Assembly (NCBI RefSeq): GCF_002776525.5
Contig: NC_045435.1
Location: 127,021,079-127,085,078 of the forward strand
Length of the DNA stretch: 64,000 bases
Direction: 5' to 3'
Source of the DNA: Piliocolobus tephrosceles
Taxonomy: Eukaryota > Chordata > Mammalia > Primates > Cercopithecidae
The notes under the pieces are model-generated. The model worked only from the letters and a program-made list of their open reading frames with translations, did no database searches and was not told the origin of the DNA. Made by a program: the position numbers and the translations under genes. This document shows positions 36,561 through 49,860 of this stretch, one piece after another. Each line of letters starts with the position of its first letter. The first letter of the stretch is position 1.

Positions 36561-37570
36561 TTTTTCTCCAAAATAGATTCCGAATCCTCTAGGAGTAGAA
36601 AGGTATATATTAGTGAATGGAATGCACTTGTCACGTAGCAGTTCCTCAGAAAGCATCTCGATTATTTCTTTTTCAGGACATTCTAAAGAGCGTTTCCAAA
36701 TGTCCTTTCTCAGATTCCATAGAAAGAGTGATTACAAACTGCTCAATCCAAAGAATGATGTAACGCTATGAGATGAATACAAACGTCACTAAGTAGTTGT
36801 GTAGAAAGAGTCTCTCCGATTTTCGATGGAAGACATTTCCTTGCCTCACACAGGCCTCCTGTCACCAATACTATCCCTTCGCAGAACCCTCAAAGACCGA
36901 CTTTCAAACTGTGGAACGTAGAGTAAGCTTTAACCCTGTGAAAAGAATGTACATGTCAGAGAGCAGTTTGTTCGAGTGCTTCTTTCTCTTTTCTTTTGCA
37001 CGACATTTCACTTTTTGCCATAGTCTTCAATGTCCTCCGAATATCACACTTTTGGTTTTAGAGGAACAGTGTTCAAACTGTGCCTTATGAGAAGAAGGTT
37101 ATAACTCCCTGAGTGGAATGCACACATCACCAAGCAGTTTCTCAGAAAGCGTCTCTCCAGTTTTTATCTTACTATATTTCCTCTTTCACCATAGGTCCGA
37201 ATGTGATCCCAAATATCCCTTCAAGGATCCATCCACAAGGGAGTTTCCAAGCAGTGTAATGTAAAGAAACCTTCATCTATATGACACGAATAAACATAGT
37301 GAAAATCAGATTCACAGAAAGCTTTTTTGCAATTTTTATCTGAAGATATTTACTTTTTCACCCTAGTGCAGTATTTGCTCCCGAAATTCCCTTCGTGGAT
37401 CCTTCCATGACAGTTTCCAAACTGTGTAATATAATTAAACTTTTAACTATGGGAGTTGAATAGATATATCTAACACAAAGCAGATTCACAGAAATCTTCT
37501 TTCCAGTTTTAGTCTGAGGATATTTTTTTTTCACCATAATCATCTCTATACTCCCGAATATTTCTTGGTA
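36561..37570 (-). repeat. Alpha-satellite HOR copy, antisense, strongly shortened
   Basis: M13 is cut near 36,660 and joined to M12 ('AAAGCATCTCG|ATTATTTCTTTTTCAGG'). M12, M11, M10, M9 and M8 follow. M8 passes into M1 at about 37,415 ('TTCCATGACAGTTTCCAAACTGTG'). M2-M7 are missing; the unit is about 1.0 kb. Confidence 0.86.
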
Positions 37571-39797
37571 GCTTTTTCTCCAAAAGGGATTGCGGAATCC
37601 TCTAGGAGAAGTAAGTCATATTTCTGTGACTGGAATGCACACGACACAAAGCAGCTCCTCATAAAGCTACTCTCCAGTTTCTATCTGAAGATGTTTCCTT
37701 TCTCAGTGTAAGCCTCAAAGCACTCCTGAATATCCCTTCACAGACTAAACAAAAACAGTGTTATAATACAGCTCAATTAAAAGAGAAGCTTAACTGTGTG
37801 AGCAGAATTCACGTGACACAGAGCAGTTTCACGGAAAGCATTTCTCTGGTTTATTTCTGAAGTTATTTCTTTTTCATGGTATTCTAAGGAGCATTTCCAA
37901 ACGTCCTCTCTCAGCGCCACAGAAACAGAGATTTCAAACTGCTCAGTCCAAAGAATGATTTAACACGATGAGATGAATACAAACATCACAAAAGTGTTGC
38001 GCAGAAAGCTTCTCTCCAATTTTCGATGGAAGACGTTTCCTTGCTTAACACAGGACTCAGTTGTCACTTACTATCCCTTCGCAGAAACCTGAAAGACGGA
38101 CTTTCCAACTGGGAAATGTAGAATAAGCTTTAACCCTCTCAAAAGGGTGGACGTGACAGAGAGCAGTTTCTTCCAGTGCTTCTTTCTGTTTTTTTGGACT
38201 ACATTTCACTTTTTGCCATGGTCTTCAATGTGTTCCAAACATCACTCTTTTGGTTTTACAAAAACAGTGCTCAAACTATGCCTTATGAGAAGAAATTTAT
38301 AACTCCCTGAGTGGAATGCACACATCGCCAAGCAGTTTCTCAGAAAGGTACTTTCCAGTATTTATATGACGATATTTCCTATTTCACCATAGGCCCAAAT
38401 GCGATTCTAAATATTGCTTCACGAATGCAGCCACGAGGGAATATCCAAGCTGCGTAATGTAAAGTAAGCTTCATCGATGTGAGATGAATAAACATATCAA
38501 AAAGCGGATTCACAGAAAGCTTATTTCCAGTTTTTATCTGAAGATATTTTCTTTTTCACCCTAGTCCTAAATGTGTTCCCGAAGGTACCTTCGTGGATCC
38601 TTGCACGACAGTTTCCAAGCTGCGTAATATAACGAAAGCTTTATCTATGAGGTGATTAGACATGTCACAGAGTAGTTTCCTAGAAAGCTTCTTTCCAGTT
38701 TTTGTCTGAGGCTATTTCCCTTTTCATCATTGGCGTCAGCATGCTCATGAATATCACTTGGAACCTGTTTCTCCAAAAGAGTTTCCCCAATGCTGTAGGA
38801 GAAGAGAGGTACAACAGTGTGACTGGAATGCACATGTCACAAAGCAGTTCCTCGGAATGCTTCTCTCCAGTTTCGGTCTGAACATATTTCCTTTTACACC
38901 GTTAGCCTCAAAATACTCCCAAATATCACATCACATGCTAAACATACACAGGGCTAGAAAACTGCTCAATGAAAAGAGATGCTTAACTGAGTGAGAGGAA
39001 TTAAGATGACACAGAGCAGTTTCACAGAAAGATTCCTTCTGGAATTTACCTGAGGATATTTGTTTCTCCATATTCCTAGGTTCGATCCCAAATGTCCTTC
39101 CTCTGATTCCACAAAAACAGTGATTCCAAGCTGCTCAATCCAAAGAATGGTTTAACTCTACGAGACGAATACACACATCACAAAGCAGTTGCTCAGAACG
39201 TTGATCTGCAGGTTTCATCCGAAGACGTTTCCTTGCTCACCACAAGCGACCGGGTGTCACTAAATATCCCGTCACATATTCTTCAAAGACAGAGTTTCAA
39301 AACTTTGTAACATAGAGTAAGCATTAAATCTGTGAAGTGAATTCACATACCAGAGAGCAGATTCTTGGAAGTCTTCTTCCTCGATTTTATTTCAGTATAT
39401 TTCACTCTTCACCATAGTCCTCAATGCGTTCGGAAATACCACTTATGCGGATTCACAGGAACAGTGTTCAAACACTGCCGTGTGAGAAAAGAGGTATAAC
39501 TCCCTGAGTGGAATGCATTCATCAAAAAGTAGATTCTCAGAAACCTTCTATCCCGTTTTTATCTGAAGATATCACCTCTTTCACCGTAGGTCTGAATGTG
39601 CTCCCGAATGTCCCTTCGCGGATCTGTGCATGACGGAGTTTTCAAATTGCATAATATAATTAAAGTTTTAACTATGCGACACATATAAATATATCTAAAA
39701 CAAAGCAGTTTCACAGAAATCTTCTTTCCAGGTTTTGTCTTAGGTTATTTCTTTTTTCACCATAGTCGTCGCTATACTCCCGAATATGTCTTGGTAG
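37571..39797 (-). repeat. Alpha-satellite 13-mer HOR copy, antisense, complete
   Basis: M13 to M1 in order; M13 markers at 37,618 and 39,843 (2,225 bp). Confidence 0.92.
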
Positions 39798-42022
39798 CTT
39801 TTTCTCCAAAAGGGATTCCCGAATCCTCTAGGTGAAGAAAGGTATATTTCTGTGAGTGGAATGCACATGTCACAAGGCAGCTCCTCAGAAACATTCTCTC
39901 CAATTTCTATCTGAAGGCGTTTCCTTTTTCCCCGTAAGCCTCAAAGCCCTCCAGAATATCCTTCGCAGACTAAACAAAGACAGTGTTATGATACAGATCA
40001 ATGAAAAGAGAATCTTAACTGTGTGAGTGGAATTCACGTGAAACAGAGCAGTTTCACAGAAAGCTTCCTTCTCGTTTCTCTCTGAGTTTATTTCTTTTAC
40101 AGGAGATTCTAAAAAGCGTTTCCAAATGTCCTTTCTCAGATTCAATAGTAACAATGATTTCTAACTACTCAATCCAAAGAGTGACTTAACTCTATGAGAC
40201 AAATACAAACATCTCAAGAGAGTTGAGCAGAAAGCTTCTCTATAATTTTCGATGGAAGACATTTTCTTGCCTCATGCAGACCTTTGGTTGCAGCTTACTA
40301 TCCCTTCCCAGAACTCTCAAAGAGCGATTTGAAACTGGCAAATGTAGAGTAAGCTTTAACCTGTGAAAAGAATGGACATGTCAGAGAACAGCTTGTTCGA
40401 GTGCTTCTTTCTGTTTTTTTATTGGACAACACTTAACTTTTTGCCACAGTCTTCAATGTGCTCCGAATATCACTCTTTTGGTTTTACAGGAACTGTGTTC
40501 TAACTGTGTCTTATGAGATGGAAGTTATAACTCCCTGACTGGAATGCACATATAACCAAGCAGTTTCTCAGAAAGCTTCTCTCCACTTTTTATCTGATTA
40601 TGTTTCCTATTTCACCATAGGCCCGAAGGTGATCCCAAATATCCCTTCGCGGATCCATAACCAAGGGAGTTTCCAAGCTGCGTAATGTAAGGAAAGCTTC
40701 ATCTATGTGAGATGAATAAACATAGCAAAAATCAGATTCACAGCAAGCTTCTTTCTAGTTTTTATCGGAAGATATTTCCTTTTTCACCATAGTCCAGAAA
40801 GGGCAACCAAAGGTCCCATCATGGATCCGTCCATGACAGTTTCCAACCTGCGTAATGTAAGGAAAGCTTTATGTATGTGAGATGATTACACATATCACAG
40901 AGTAGTTTCCTAGAAACCTTCTTTCCAGTTTTTGTCTGAGGCTATTTCTCTTCTCACCATCAGCCTCAACATGCTCCCGAATGTCACTTGGTACCTGTTT
41001 TTCCAAAAGGGTTTACCTGACGCTGAATGAGAAGAGAGGTGTAACAGTGTGACTGGAATGCACACGTCACAAAGCAGTTCCTCGGAATGCTTCTCTCCAG
41101 TTTCGGTCTGAACATATTTCCTTTTTCACTGTTAGAGTCAACGTGCTCCCATTTATCCCATCACACGCTAAACATACACAGGGGCAGAAATCTGCTCAAT
41201 GAAAAGAAAGGCTTATCTGAGTGAGAGGAATTAAGATGACACAGAGCAGTTTCACAGAAAGCTTTCTTCTGGATTTTACATGAGTATATTTCTTTCTCCA
41301 TATTCTAAGGATCATTCCAAAATGTCCTTCCTCAGATTCCACAAAAACAGTGATTTCAAGTTGCTCCATCCAAAGAATTGTTTAACTCTATGAGAAGTAT
41401 ACACATATCGCAAAGCATTTGCTCAGAAAGTTTCTCTGCAGGTTTCATCGGAAGGCGTTTCCTCCTCACCACCATCCTCTGGGCCTCACTAAATATCCCT
41501 TCCCAGATTCCTCAAAGAGAGAGTTTCAAAACTGGGCAATATAGAGTCAGCATAAACTCTGAGAAGTGAATGCACATATCAGAGAACAGATTCTTGGAAT
41601 GCATCTACCACGATTTTATTTCAGCATATTTCACTATTCGACATAGTCCTCAATGCATTCCGAAATATCACTTTTTCAGTTTCACAGGAACAGTGTGAAA
41701 ACAGTGCCTTGTGACAAAGGAGGTAAACCTCCCTTACTGGAATATATACATCACAAAGTAGTTTCTCAGAAAGCTTCTATCCAGATTTTATCTGACATAT
41801 CTCCTCTTTCACCGTAGGCCTCAATGTGCTTTCAAAAGTCCCTTTGTGGATCTGTGCGTGATGGAGTTTCCAAACTGCGTATAATTAAGGTTTTAACTAT
41901 GTGAGAGGAATAAATATATCTAACACAAATCAGTTTCACAGAAATCTTCTTTCCAGTTTTTGTCTGAGGATATTTCCTTTTTCTCCATTGTCGTCGCTAT
42001 ACTCCCAAATATCTCTTAGTAG
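39798..42022 (-). repeat. Alpha-satellite 13-mer HOR copy, antisense, complete
   Basis: M13 to M1 in order; markers at 39,843 and 42,068 (2,225 bp). Confidence 0.92.
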
Positions 42023-44250
42023 CTTTTTCTGCAAAAGGTATTCCGGAATCCCCTAGGAAAAGAAAGGTATATTTCTGTGAGTGGAATGCACACGTCTCAA
42101 AGCAGCTCTTTAGAAAGCTTATCTCCAGTTTCTATCTAAAGACGTTTCTTTTCTCGCCGTAAGCCTCAAAACTCTCCAGAATATCCCATTGCAGACTAAT
42201 CAAAAACAGCAGTATGATACAGTTCATTGAACAAGAAGCTTAACTGTGTGAGCGGAATTCACGTGACACAGAATAGTTTCACAGGACGCTTCCTTCTGGT
42301 TTCTTTCTGAGGTTATTTTTTTTTTCAGGATATTCTAAAGAGCGTTTCCAAATGTCCTTTCTCAGATTCCACAGAAACAGGGTTTCAAACTGCTCAATCC
42401 AAAGAATGATTTAACTATATGAGATGACTACAAACATCACAAAACTGTTGCACAGAAAGCTCCTCTCCAATTTTCGATGGAAGTCATTTTTTTGCCTCAC
42501 ACATGCCTCTGGTCTCCACTTACTATCCATTCGCAGATGCCTCAGAGACGGACCTTTTAACTGGGAAATGTAGAGTAAGGTTTAACCCTGTGAAAAGAAT
42601 GGACAAGTCAGAGAGCAGTTTCTTGGAGTGCTTCTTTATGTTTTTCATTGGATGACATTTCACTTTTTGCCATAGTCTTCAATGTGCTCTGAATATCACT
42701 CTTTTGGTTTTACAGGAACAGTGTTCAAACTGTGCCTTATGGGAAGAAAGTTATAGCTCCTTGAGTGGAATGTGCACATCACTAAGCAGTTTCTCAGAAA
42801 GCTTCTCTCCAGTTTTTATCTGATTATATTCCTATTTCGCCATAAGCCCATATGTGATCCCAAATATCCTTAAGCGGATCTATCCACGAGGGAGTTTCCA
42901 AGCTGTGTAATATAAAGAAAGCTTCATCTATGTGAGATGAATAAATATACAAAACAGCAAATTCACAGAAAGCTTCTTTCCACTTTTTATCTGAAGATAT
43001 TTCCCTTTTCACCAGAATCCAGAATGTGCTTCTGAAGGTAACGTCATGGTTGCATCCATGACAGTTTCCAACCTGCGTAATGTAAAGAAAGCTTTATCTA
43101 TGTGAGATGATTACATATATCACAGAGAAGTTTCCTAGAAAGCTTCTTTCCAGTTTTTTTCTGAGGCTCTTTCCCTTTTCACCATCGGCATCAACATGCT
43201 CCCAAATATGACTTCGTACCTGTTTCTCCAAAAGGTTTCCCCAACACTGTATGAGAAAAGAGGTAGAACACTGAGACTGGAATGCACACATCACAAAGCA
43301 GTTCCTCAGAAACCTTCTCTCCAGTTTTGGTCAAAACGTATTTCCTCTTTTATCGTTAGCCTCCAAGTGCTCCCGAATATCCCATCACATGCTAAATATA
43401 CACAGGGTTAGAGAGCTGCTCAATGAAAAGAGAGGCTTATCTGCATGACAGGAAGTAAGACGACACAGAGCAGTTTCACAGAAAGCTTCCTTCTGGGTTT
43501 TACCTATAGATGTTTCTTTCTCCATATTCTAACGGTCCTTTCCAAATATTCTTCCTCAGATGCTACAAAAAGAGTGACTTCACACTGCTTAATCCAAAGA
43601 ATGGTTTAACTCTAGGAGACGAATACACACATCGCATAGCAGTTGCTCAGAACGTTTCTCTGCAGGTTTCATCGGATGACGTTTCTCACTCAATACAAGC
43701 CTCCTGGCGTCACTAAGTATCCCTTCACAGATTCCTCAAAGATGGAGTTTCAAAACTGGGCAACATAGAGTAAACATTAAGTCTGTGAAGTGAATGCACA
43801 TATCAGAGAGCAAATTCTTGGAACGCTTCTTCCTCAATTTTATTTCAGTACATTTCACTATTCGCCATAGTCCGCAATGAGTTCCGAAATATGACTTTCT
43901 CAATTTCACAGGAACAGTGTTCAAACACTGCCTTGTGAGAAAAGAGGTATAACTCCCTGAGTGGAATGCATACATCACAAAGTAGTTTCTCAGAAACCTT
44001 CTATCCTGTTTTTATTTGAAGATACCTCCTCTTTCACTGTAGGCCTGAATGTACTCCCGGATGTCTCTTTGCGGATCTCTACATGATGGAGTTTCCAAAC
44101 TGTGTAATATGATTAAAGTTTTAACTATGCAAGACAAATAAATCTACCTAACACAAAGCAGATTCACAGAAATATTCTTTCCAGTTTTTTTCTGAGGATA
44201 TTTCCTTTTTCACCATAGTCGTCGCTATACTCCCAAATATCTCTTTGTAG
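42023..44250 (-). repeat. Alpha-satellite 13-mer HOR copy, antisense, complete
   Basis: M13 to M1 in order; markers at 42,068 and 44,295 (2,227 bp). A pJ-alpha-type box lies at 44,202-44,218. Confidence 0.92.
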
Positions 44251-46468
44251 CTTTTTCTCCAAAAGGGATTCCGGAATCCTCTAGGAGAAGAAATGTATTT
44301 TTCTCTGAGTGGAATGCACATGTCACAAAGCAGCTCCTCAGAAAGCTTCTCTCCCTTTTCTATCTGAAGACGTTTCCTTTCTCACCATAAGCCTCAAATC
44401 CCTCCAGAATATCCCTTCACAGACTAAACAAAAGCAGTGTTATGATATAGCTCAATGAAAAGAGAAGCTTAACTGTGTGAGTGGAATTCACGTGACACAG
44501 AGTAGTTTCACAGTAAGCTTCCTTCTGCTTTCTTTCTGAGGTTATTTCTGTTTCAGGATATTCTAAGGAGCGTTTCCAAATGTCCTTTCTCAGATTCCAC
44601 AGCAACAGTGATTTCAAACTGCTCTATCCAAAGAATGATTTAACGCTATGAGATGAATACAAACATCAGAAAACAACTGCGCAGATAGCTCCGCTCTGAT
44701 TTTCGATGGAAGACATTTTCTTGCCTCACACAGGCCTCCGCTCGCCACTTACTATCTCTTCACAGAATCCTCAAAGACCAACTTTCCAACTGGGAAATGT
44801 AGAGTAAGCTTTAATCCTGTGAAAAGAATGGACATGTCAGAGAGCAGTTTCTTCGAGTGCTTCTTTCTCTTTTTGATTGGAGGACATTTCACTATTTGCC
44901 GTAGTCTTCAGTGTGCTCCAAATATCACTCTTTTGGTTTTACAGGAACAGTGTTCAAACTGTGCCTTATGAGAAGCAATTTATAACTCCCTGAGTGGAAT
45001 GAACACATCACCAAACAGTTTGTCAGATTTCTTCTCTCCAGTTTTTATCTGACTATAATTTGCTATTTCTCCATAGGACTGAATGAGATCTGAAGTATCC
45101 CTTCATGGATGCCTCTACCAGGATGATTCCAAGCTGCATAATATAAAGAAAGCTTCATCTATATGAGATGAATAAACATAGCAAAAAGCAGATTCACAGA
45201 AAGCTTCTTAACAGTTTTTATCTGAAGATATTTCCTTTTTCATCCTAGTCCTGTATGTGCTCCTGAAGGTCCCTTCATGGATCCGTGCATTACAGTTTCA
45301 AAACTGCATAATGTAAAGAAAGCTTTATCTATGTGAGATGTTTACACATATCACTGAGTAGTTTCCTATAAAGCTTCTTTCCAGTTTTTCTCTGAGGCTA
45401 TTTCCCTTTTCACTATCAGCATCAACATGCTCCCGAATATCACCTGGTACCTGTTTCTCCAAAGCATTTCCCCAACATTGTATGAGAAGAGAGGTATAAA
45501 ATTGTGTCTGGAATATACATCTCACAAAGGAGTTCCTCGGAAAGCTTCTCTCCAGTTTTGGTCTGAACATATTTCCTTTTTCACCGCTAGGCTGAAAGTG
45601 CTCCTGAATATCCCATCACACACTAAACATACACACAGCTCAATGAAACGAAAGGCTTACCTGAGTAAGAGGAATTAAGACGACACAGAGCAGTTTCACA
45701 GAAAGCTTCCTTGTGGATTTTACCTGAGGATATTTCTTTCCCCAAATTCTAAGGATCGTTCCCAAATGTCCTTCCTCAGATTCTTCTAAAAGAGTGATTT
45801 CAAGCTGCTCAATTGAAAGAATGGTTTAACTCTAGGAGACGAATACACACATCGCAAAGCAGTTGCTCAGAACGTTTCTCTGCAGGTTTCTTCAGAAGGC
45901 AATTCCTTGCTCACTACAAACCACCAGGTGTCACTAAATATCCCTTCACATATTCTTCAAAGACAGAGTTTTCAAACTGGGCAACATAGAGTAATTAACT
46001 CTGTGAAGTGAATGCACATAACAGAGAGCAGATTCTTGGAATACTTCTTCCTTGATATTATTTCAATACATTTCACTGTTCGCCATAATCCTCAATGTGT
46101 ACTGAATTATGACTTTTTCGGTTTCACAGGAACAGTGTTCCAACACTGACTTGTGAGAAAAGAGGTATAACCCCCTGAGTGGAATGCATACATCACAAAG
46201 TAGTTTCTCAAAAAGTTTCTATCTAATTTTTATCTGAAGATATCTCCTCTTTCACCTTAGGCCTGAATGTGCTCCCAAATGTCCCTTCGCGGATCTGTGC
46301 ATGACGGAGTTTGCAAGCTACGTAATATAATTAAAGTTTTTACAATGCGGGATGAAAAAATATATCTAACACAAAGCAGTTTCACATAAATCTTCTTCCC
46401 AGTTTTCCTCTGAGGATATTTCCTTTATCACCATAGTTGTCGCTATACTCCCAAATATCTCCTGGTAG
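44251..46468 (-). repeat. Alpha-satellite 13-mer HOR copy, antisense, complete
   Basis: M13 to M1 in order; markers at 44,295 and 46,512 (2,217 bp). M5/M6 have a short deletion near 45,635. Confidence 0.92.
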
Positions 46469-47319
46469 CTTTCTCTCCAAAAGGATTTCGGAATCTTCTA
46501 GGAGAAGAAAGGTATATTTCTGTGATTGGAGTTCACACGCCACAAAGCAGCTCCTCAGAAAGCTTCTCTCCAGTTCCTATCTGAAGACATTTCCTTTCTC
46601 ACCGTAAACCTGAAAGCCCTCCAGAGTATCCCTTTGCAGACTAAGCAAAAACAGTGTTATGATAGAGCTCAGTGGAAAGAGAAGCTTAACTGTGTGAGCG
46701 GAACTCACGTGAAACAGAGTAGTTTCACAGAAACCTTCCTTCTGGCTTCCCTCTGAGGTTATTTGTTTTTCTAAATATTCTAAAGGGCGTTTCCAAATGT
46801 CCTTTCTCAGATTCCACAGTAACAGTGATTTCAAACTGCTCAATCCAAAGAATGATTTAACGCTAGGAGATGTATACAAACATCACAAAAGGGTTGCACA
46901 GAAAGATTCTCTCTCATGTTCGATGGAAGATATTTCCTTGCCTCACACAGGCCTCCAGTCGCCACTGACTATCCCTTTGCAGATCCCTCAAATACCGAGT
47001 TTCATACTGGGAAGTGTAGAGTAAGCTTTAACCCTGTGAAAAGAATGCATATGACAGAAAGCAGTTTCTTCGAGCACTTCTTTCTGTTTTGTATTAGACG
47101 ACATAACACTTTTTTTCATAGACTTCAATGTGCTCTGAATATCACTGTTTTCGTTTTACAGGAACTGTGTTTATAATGTGCCTTATGAGAAGAAAGTGAA
47201 AACTCCCTGATTAAAATGCTTACAAAGCAGTTTCACAGAAATCTTCTTTCCAGTTTGTGTCTGAGTCTATTTATCTTTTCACCATCAGAATCAACATGCT
47301 CGTGAATATAATTTGGTAG
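46469..47319 (-). repeat. Alpha-satellite HOR copy, antisense, truncated to about 0.85 kb
   Basis: M13-M10 and the very start of M9 are present. From about 47,213 a hybrid monomer begins with M1-like sequence (CAAAGCAGTTTCACAG) and continues as M7 (CACCATCAGAATCAACATGCTCG), then enters M13 via TTGGTAGC. M8 and M2-M6 are missing. Comparable in size to the 32,000-32,874 block but with different junctions. Confidence 0.86.
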
Positions 47320-49860
47320 CTTTTTCTCCAAAAGGGATTGGGGTATCCTCTAGGAGGAGAAAGGTATATTTCTGTCAGTGGAATGCACATTCCTCAGAAT
47401 GCTTGTCTCCATTTTCTATCTGAAGTTGTTTCCTTTCTCACCGTCAGCCTCAAAGTGCTCCTGAATATCCCTTCACAGACTAAACAAAAACAGTGTTATG
47501 ATACAGCTCACTGAAAAGAGAAGCTTAACTGTGTGAGCAGAATTCACCTGACACAGAGCAGTTTCACGGAAAGCTTCCTTCTGGTTTCTTTCTGAGATTA
47601 TTTCCTTTTCAGGATATTCTAACTAGCATTTCCAAATGTCCCTTCTCAGAGTCCACAGAAACAGTGATTTCAAACTGTTCTGTCCAAAGAATGATTTAAC
47701 TCTATGAGATGAATACAAACATCACAAAAGTGTTGCGTAGAAATCTTCTCTCCAATTTTCGATGGAAGACGTTTCCTTGCTTAACACAGGCCCCCAGTTG
47801 CCATTTAATATCCCTTCGCAGAAACCTCAAAGACAGACTTTCTAACTGGAAAATGTAGAGTAAGCTTTAACTCCCTCAAAAGAGGGGACATGACAGACAG
47901 CTGTTTCTTCCAGTGCTTCTTTCTGTTTTTTTAGGACGACATTTCACTTTTTGCCATAGTCTTCAATGTGCTCTGAATATCACTCTTTTGGTTTTACAAA
48001 AACAGTGTTCAAACTATGCCTTATGAAGAGAAAGTTATAACTCCCTGAGTGGAATGCACACATCACCAAGCAGTTTCTCAGAAAGCTACCTTCCAGTTTT
48101 CATATGATGATATTTCCTATTTTTCCATAGGCCCAAATATGATCCCAAATATCACTTCATGAAGGCATCCACGAGTGAATTTCCAAGCTGCGTAATGTAA
48201 AGTAAGCTTAATCTATGGCATATGAATAAACACAGCAAAAAACAGATTCACAGAAAGCTTCTTTCCAGTTTTTATCTGAAGATATTTCCTTTTTCACCCT
48301 AGTCCTGAATGTGCTTCCGAAGGTTCCTTCGTGGATTTGTACATGACAGATTCCAAGCTGTACAATGTAAAGAATGCTTTATGTACGTGAGATGATTACA
48401 CATATTACCGAGCAGTTTCCTAGAAATTTCTTTCCAGTTTTGTCTGAGGCTATTTCCCTTTTCACCATTGGCATCAACATGCTCCCGAATATCACCTGGT
48501 ACCTGTTTCTTCAAAAGGGTTTCCCTGACGCTGTATGAGAAGAGAGGTATAAAACTGTGACTGGAATGCGCATGTCACAAAGGAGTTCCTAGGAAAGCTT
48601 CTCTCCAGTTTTGGTCTGAACGTATTTCATTTTTCACCATCTGCCTCAAAGTGCTCCCGAATATCCCATCACACGCTAAACATATACAGGTTTAGAAAAC
48701 TGCTCAATGGGCTGGGTACAGTGGCTCAAGCCTGTAATTCCAGCACTTTGGGAGGCCGTGACGGGCAGATCACGAGGTCAGGAGATCAAGACCATCCTGG
48801 CTAACATGGTGAAACCCCGTCTCTATTAAAAAATACAAAAGAAAAAAACTTGCTGGGTGAGTTGGCAGGCGCCTGTAATCCCAGCTACTCGGGAGGCTGA
48901 GGCAGGAGAATGGAGTAAACCCAGGAGGCGGAGCTCGCAGTGAGCAGAGATCCGGCCACTGCACTCCAGCCTGGGTGACAGAGCCAAATCCCATCTCAAA
49001 AAAAAAAAAAGAAAAAAGAAAGAAAACTGCTCAATGAAAATAGAGGCTTACCTGAGTGAGAGGAATTAAGATGACACAGAGAAGTTTCACAGAAAGCTTC
49101 CTTCTGGATTTTACCTGAGGATATTTCTTTCCCAATATTCTAAGGATTGCTCCCAAAAGTACTTCCTCAGATTCCAAAAAAACACAAATTTCAAGTTGCT
49201 CAATCAAAAGAATGGTTTACCTCTATGAGACGAATACACACATCTCAAAGCAGTTGCTCAGAACGTTTATCTGCAGATTTCATCAAAAGGCGATTCCTTG
49301 CCTCCGGGCATCACTAAATATCCCTTCCCAGATACTTCAAAGACAGAGTTTCAAAATTGGGCCACATAGAGTAAGCATGAACTCTGTGAAGTGAATGCAC
49401 ATATCAGAGAGTAGATTCCTGGAATGCTTCTTCCTCGATTTTATTACAGTATATTTCAGTATTCGACATAGTCAGTCCTCAATGCATCCGAAATATCACT
49501 TTTTCGGTTTCACAAGAACAGTTTTCAAACGTTTCCTTGTGATAAAAGAGGTATAACACACTCACACTGAGTGGAATGCATACATCACAAAGTAGTTTCT
49601 CAGAAAGCTTCTATCCAGTTTTTATCTGAAGATATCTCCTCTTTCACCGTAGGCCTGAATGTTCCTCTGAATGTCCCTTCACAGATCTGTGCATGATGGA
49701 ATTTCCAAACTGCGTAATATAATGAAAGTTTTAACCATGCGACATGAATAAATATATATAACACAAAGCAGTTTCACAGAAATCTTCTTTGGAATTTTTG
49801 TCTGAAGATATTTCCTTTTTCACCATAGTCATCGCTATTCTCCCGAATATCTCTTTGTAG
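47320..49860 (-). repeat. Alpha-satellite 13-mer HOR copy, antisense, with Alu inside
   Basis: M13 to M1 in order; marker spacing 47,363 to 49,906 is 2,543 bp, or about 2,216 bp without the Alu and its duplicated target. The Alu lies at the M5/M6 border. M4 shows a short deletion near 49,300 and M2 a duplicated 'ACACTC' near 49,558. Confidence 0.91.
48710..49020 (+). mobile_element. Alu: Alu element, AluY-type, probably Old World monkey AluYR lineage
   Basis: A full-length Alu with left and right arms, internal A-rich linker and poly-A tail. The 16-bp duplications AGAAAACTGCTCAATG at 48,694-48,709 and 49,021-49,036 are exact. It carries the AluY words CACGAGGTCAGGAGATC and GCTAACATGG. The features GGCTCAAGCC, GACGGGC, GAGTAAACCC and GATCCGGCCACTGC are ones I associate with cercopithecid AluYR. 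The tail is interrupted (GAAAAAAGAA). The open frame on its reverse strand is the usual meaningless antisense Alu frame. Confidence 0.95.

Noticed and set aside
48770..48994. 75-codon frame on the reverse strand of the Alu
   Set aside because: It is the well-known spurious antisense Alu translation.
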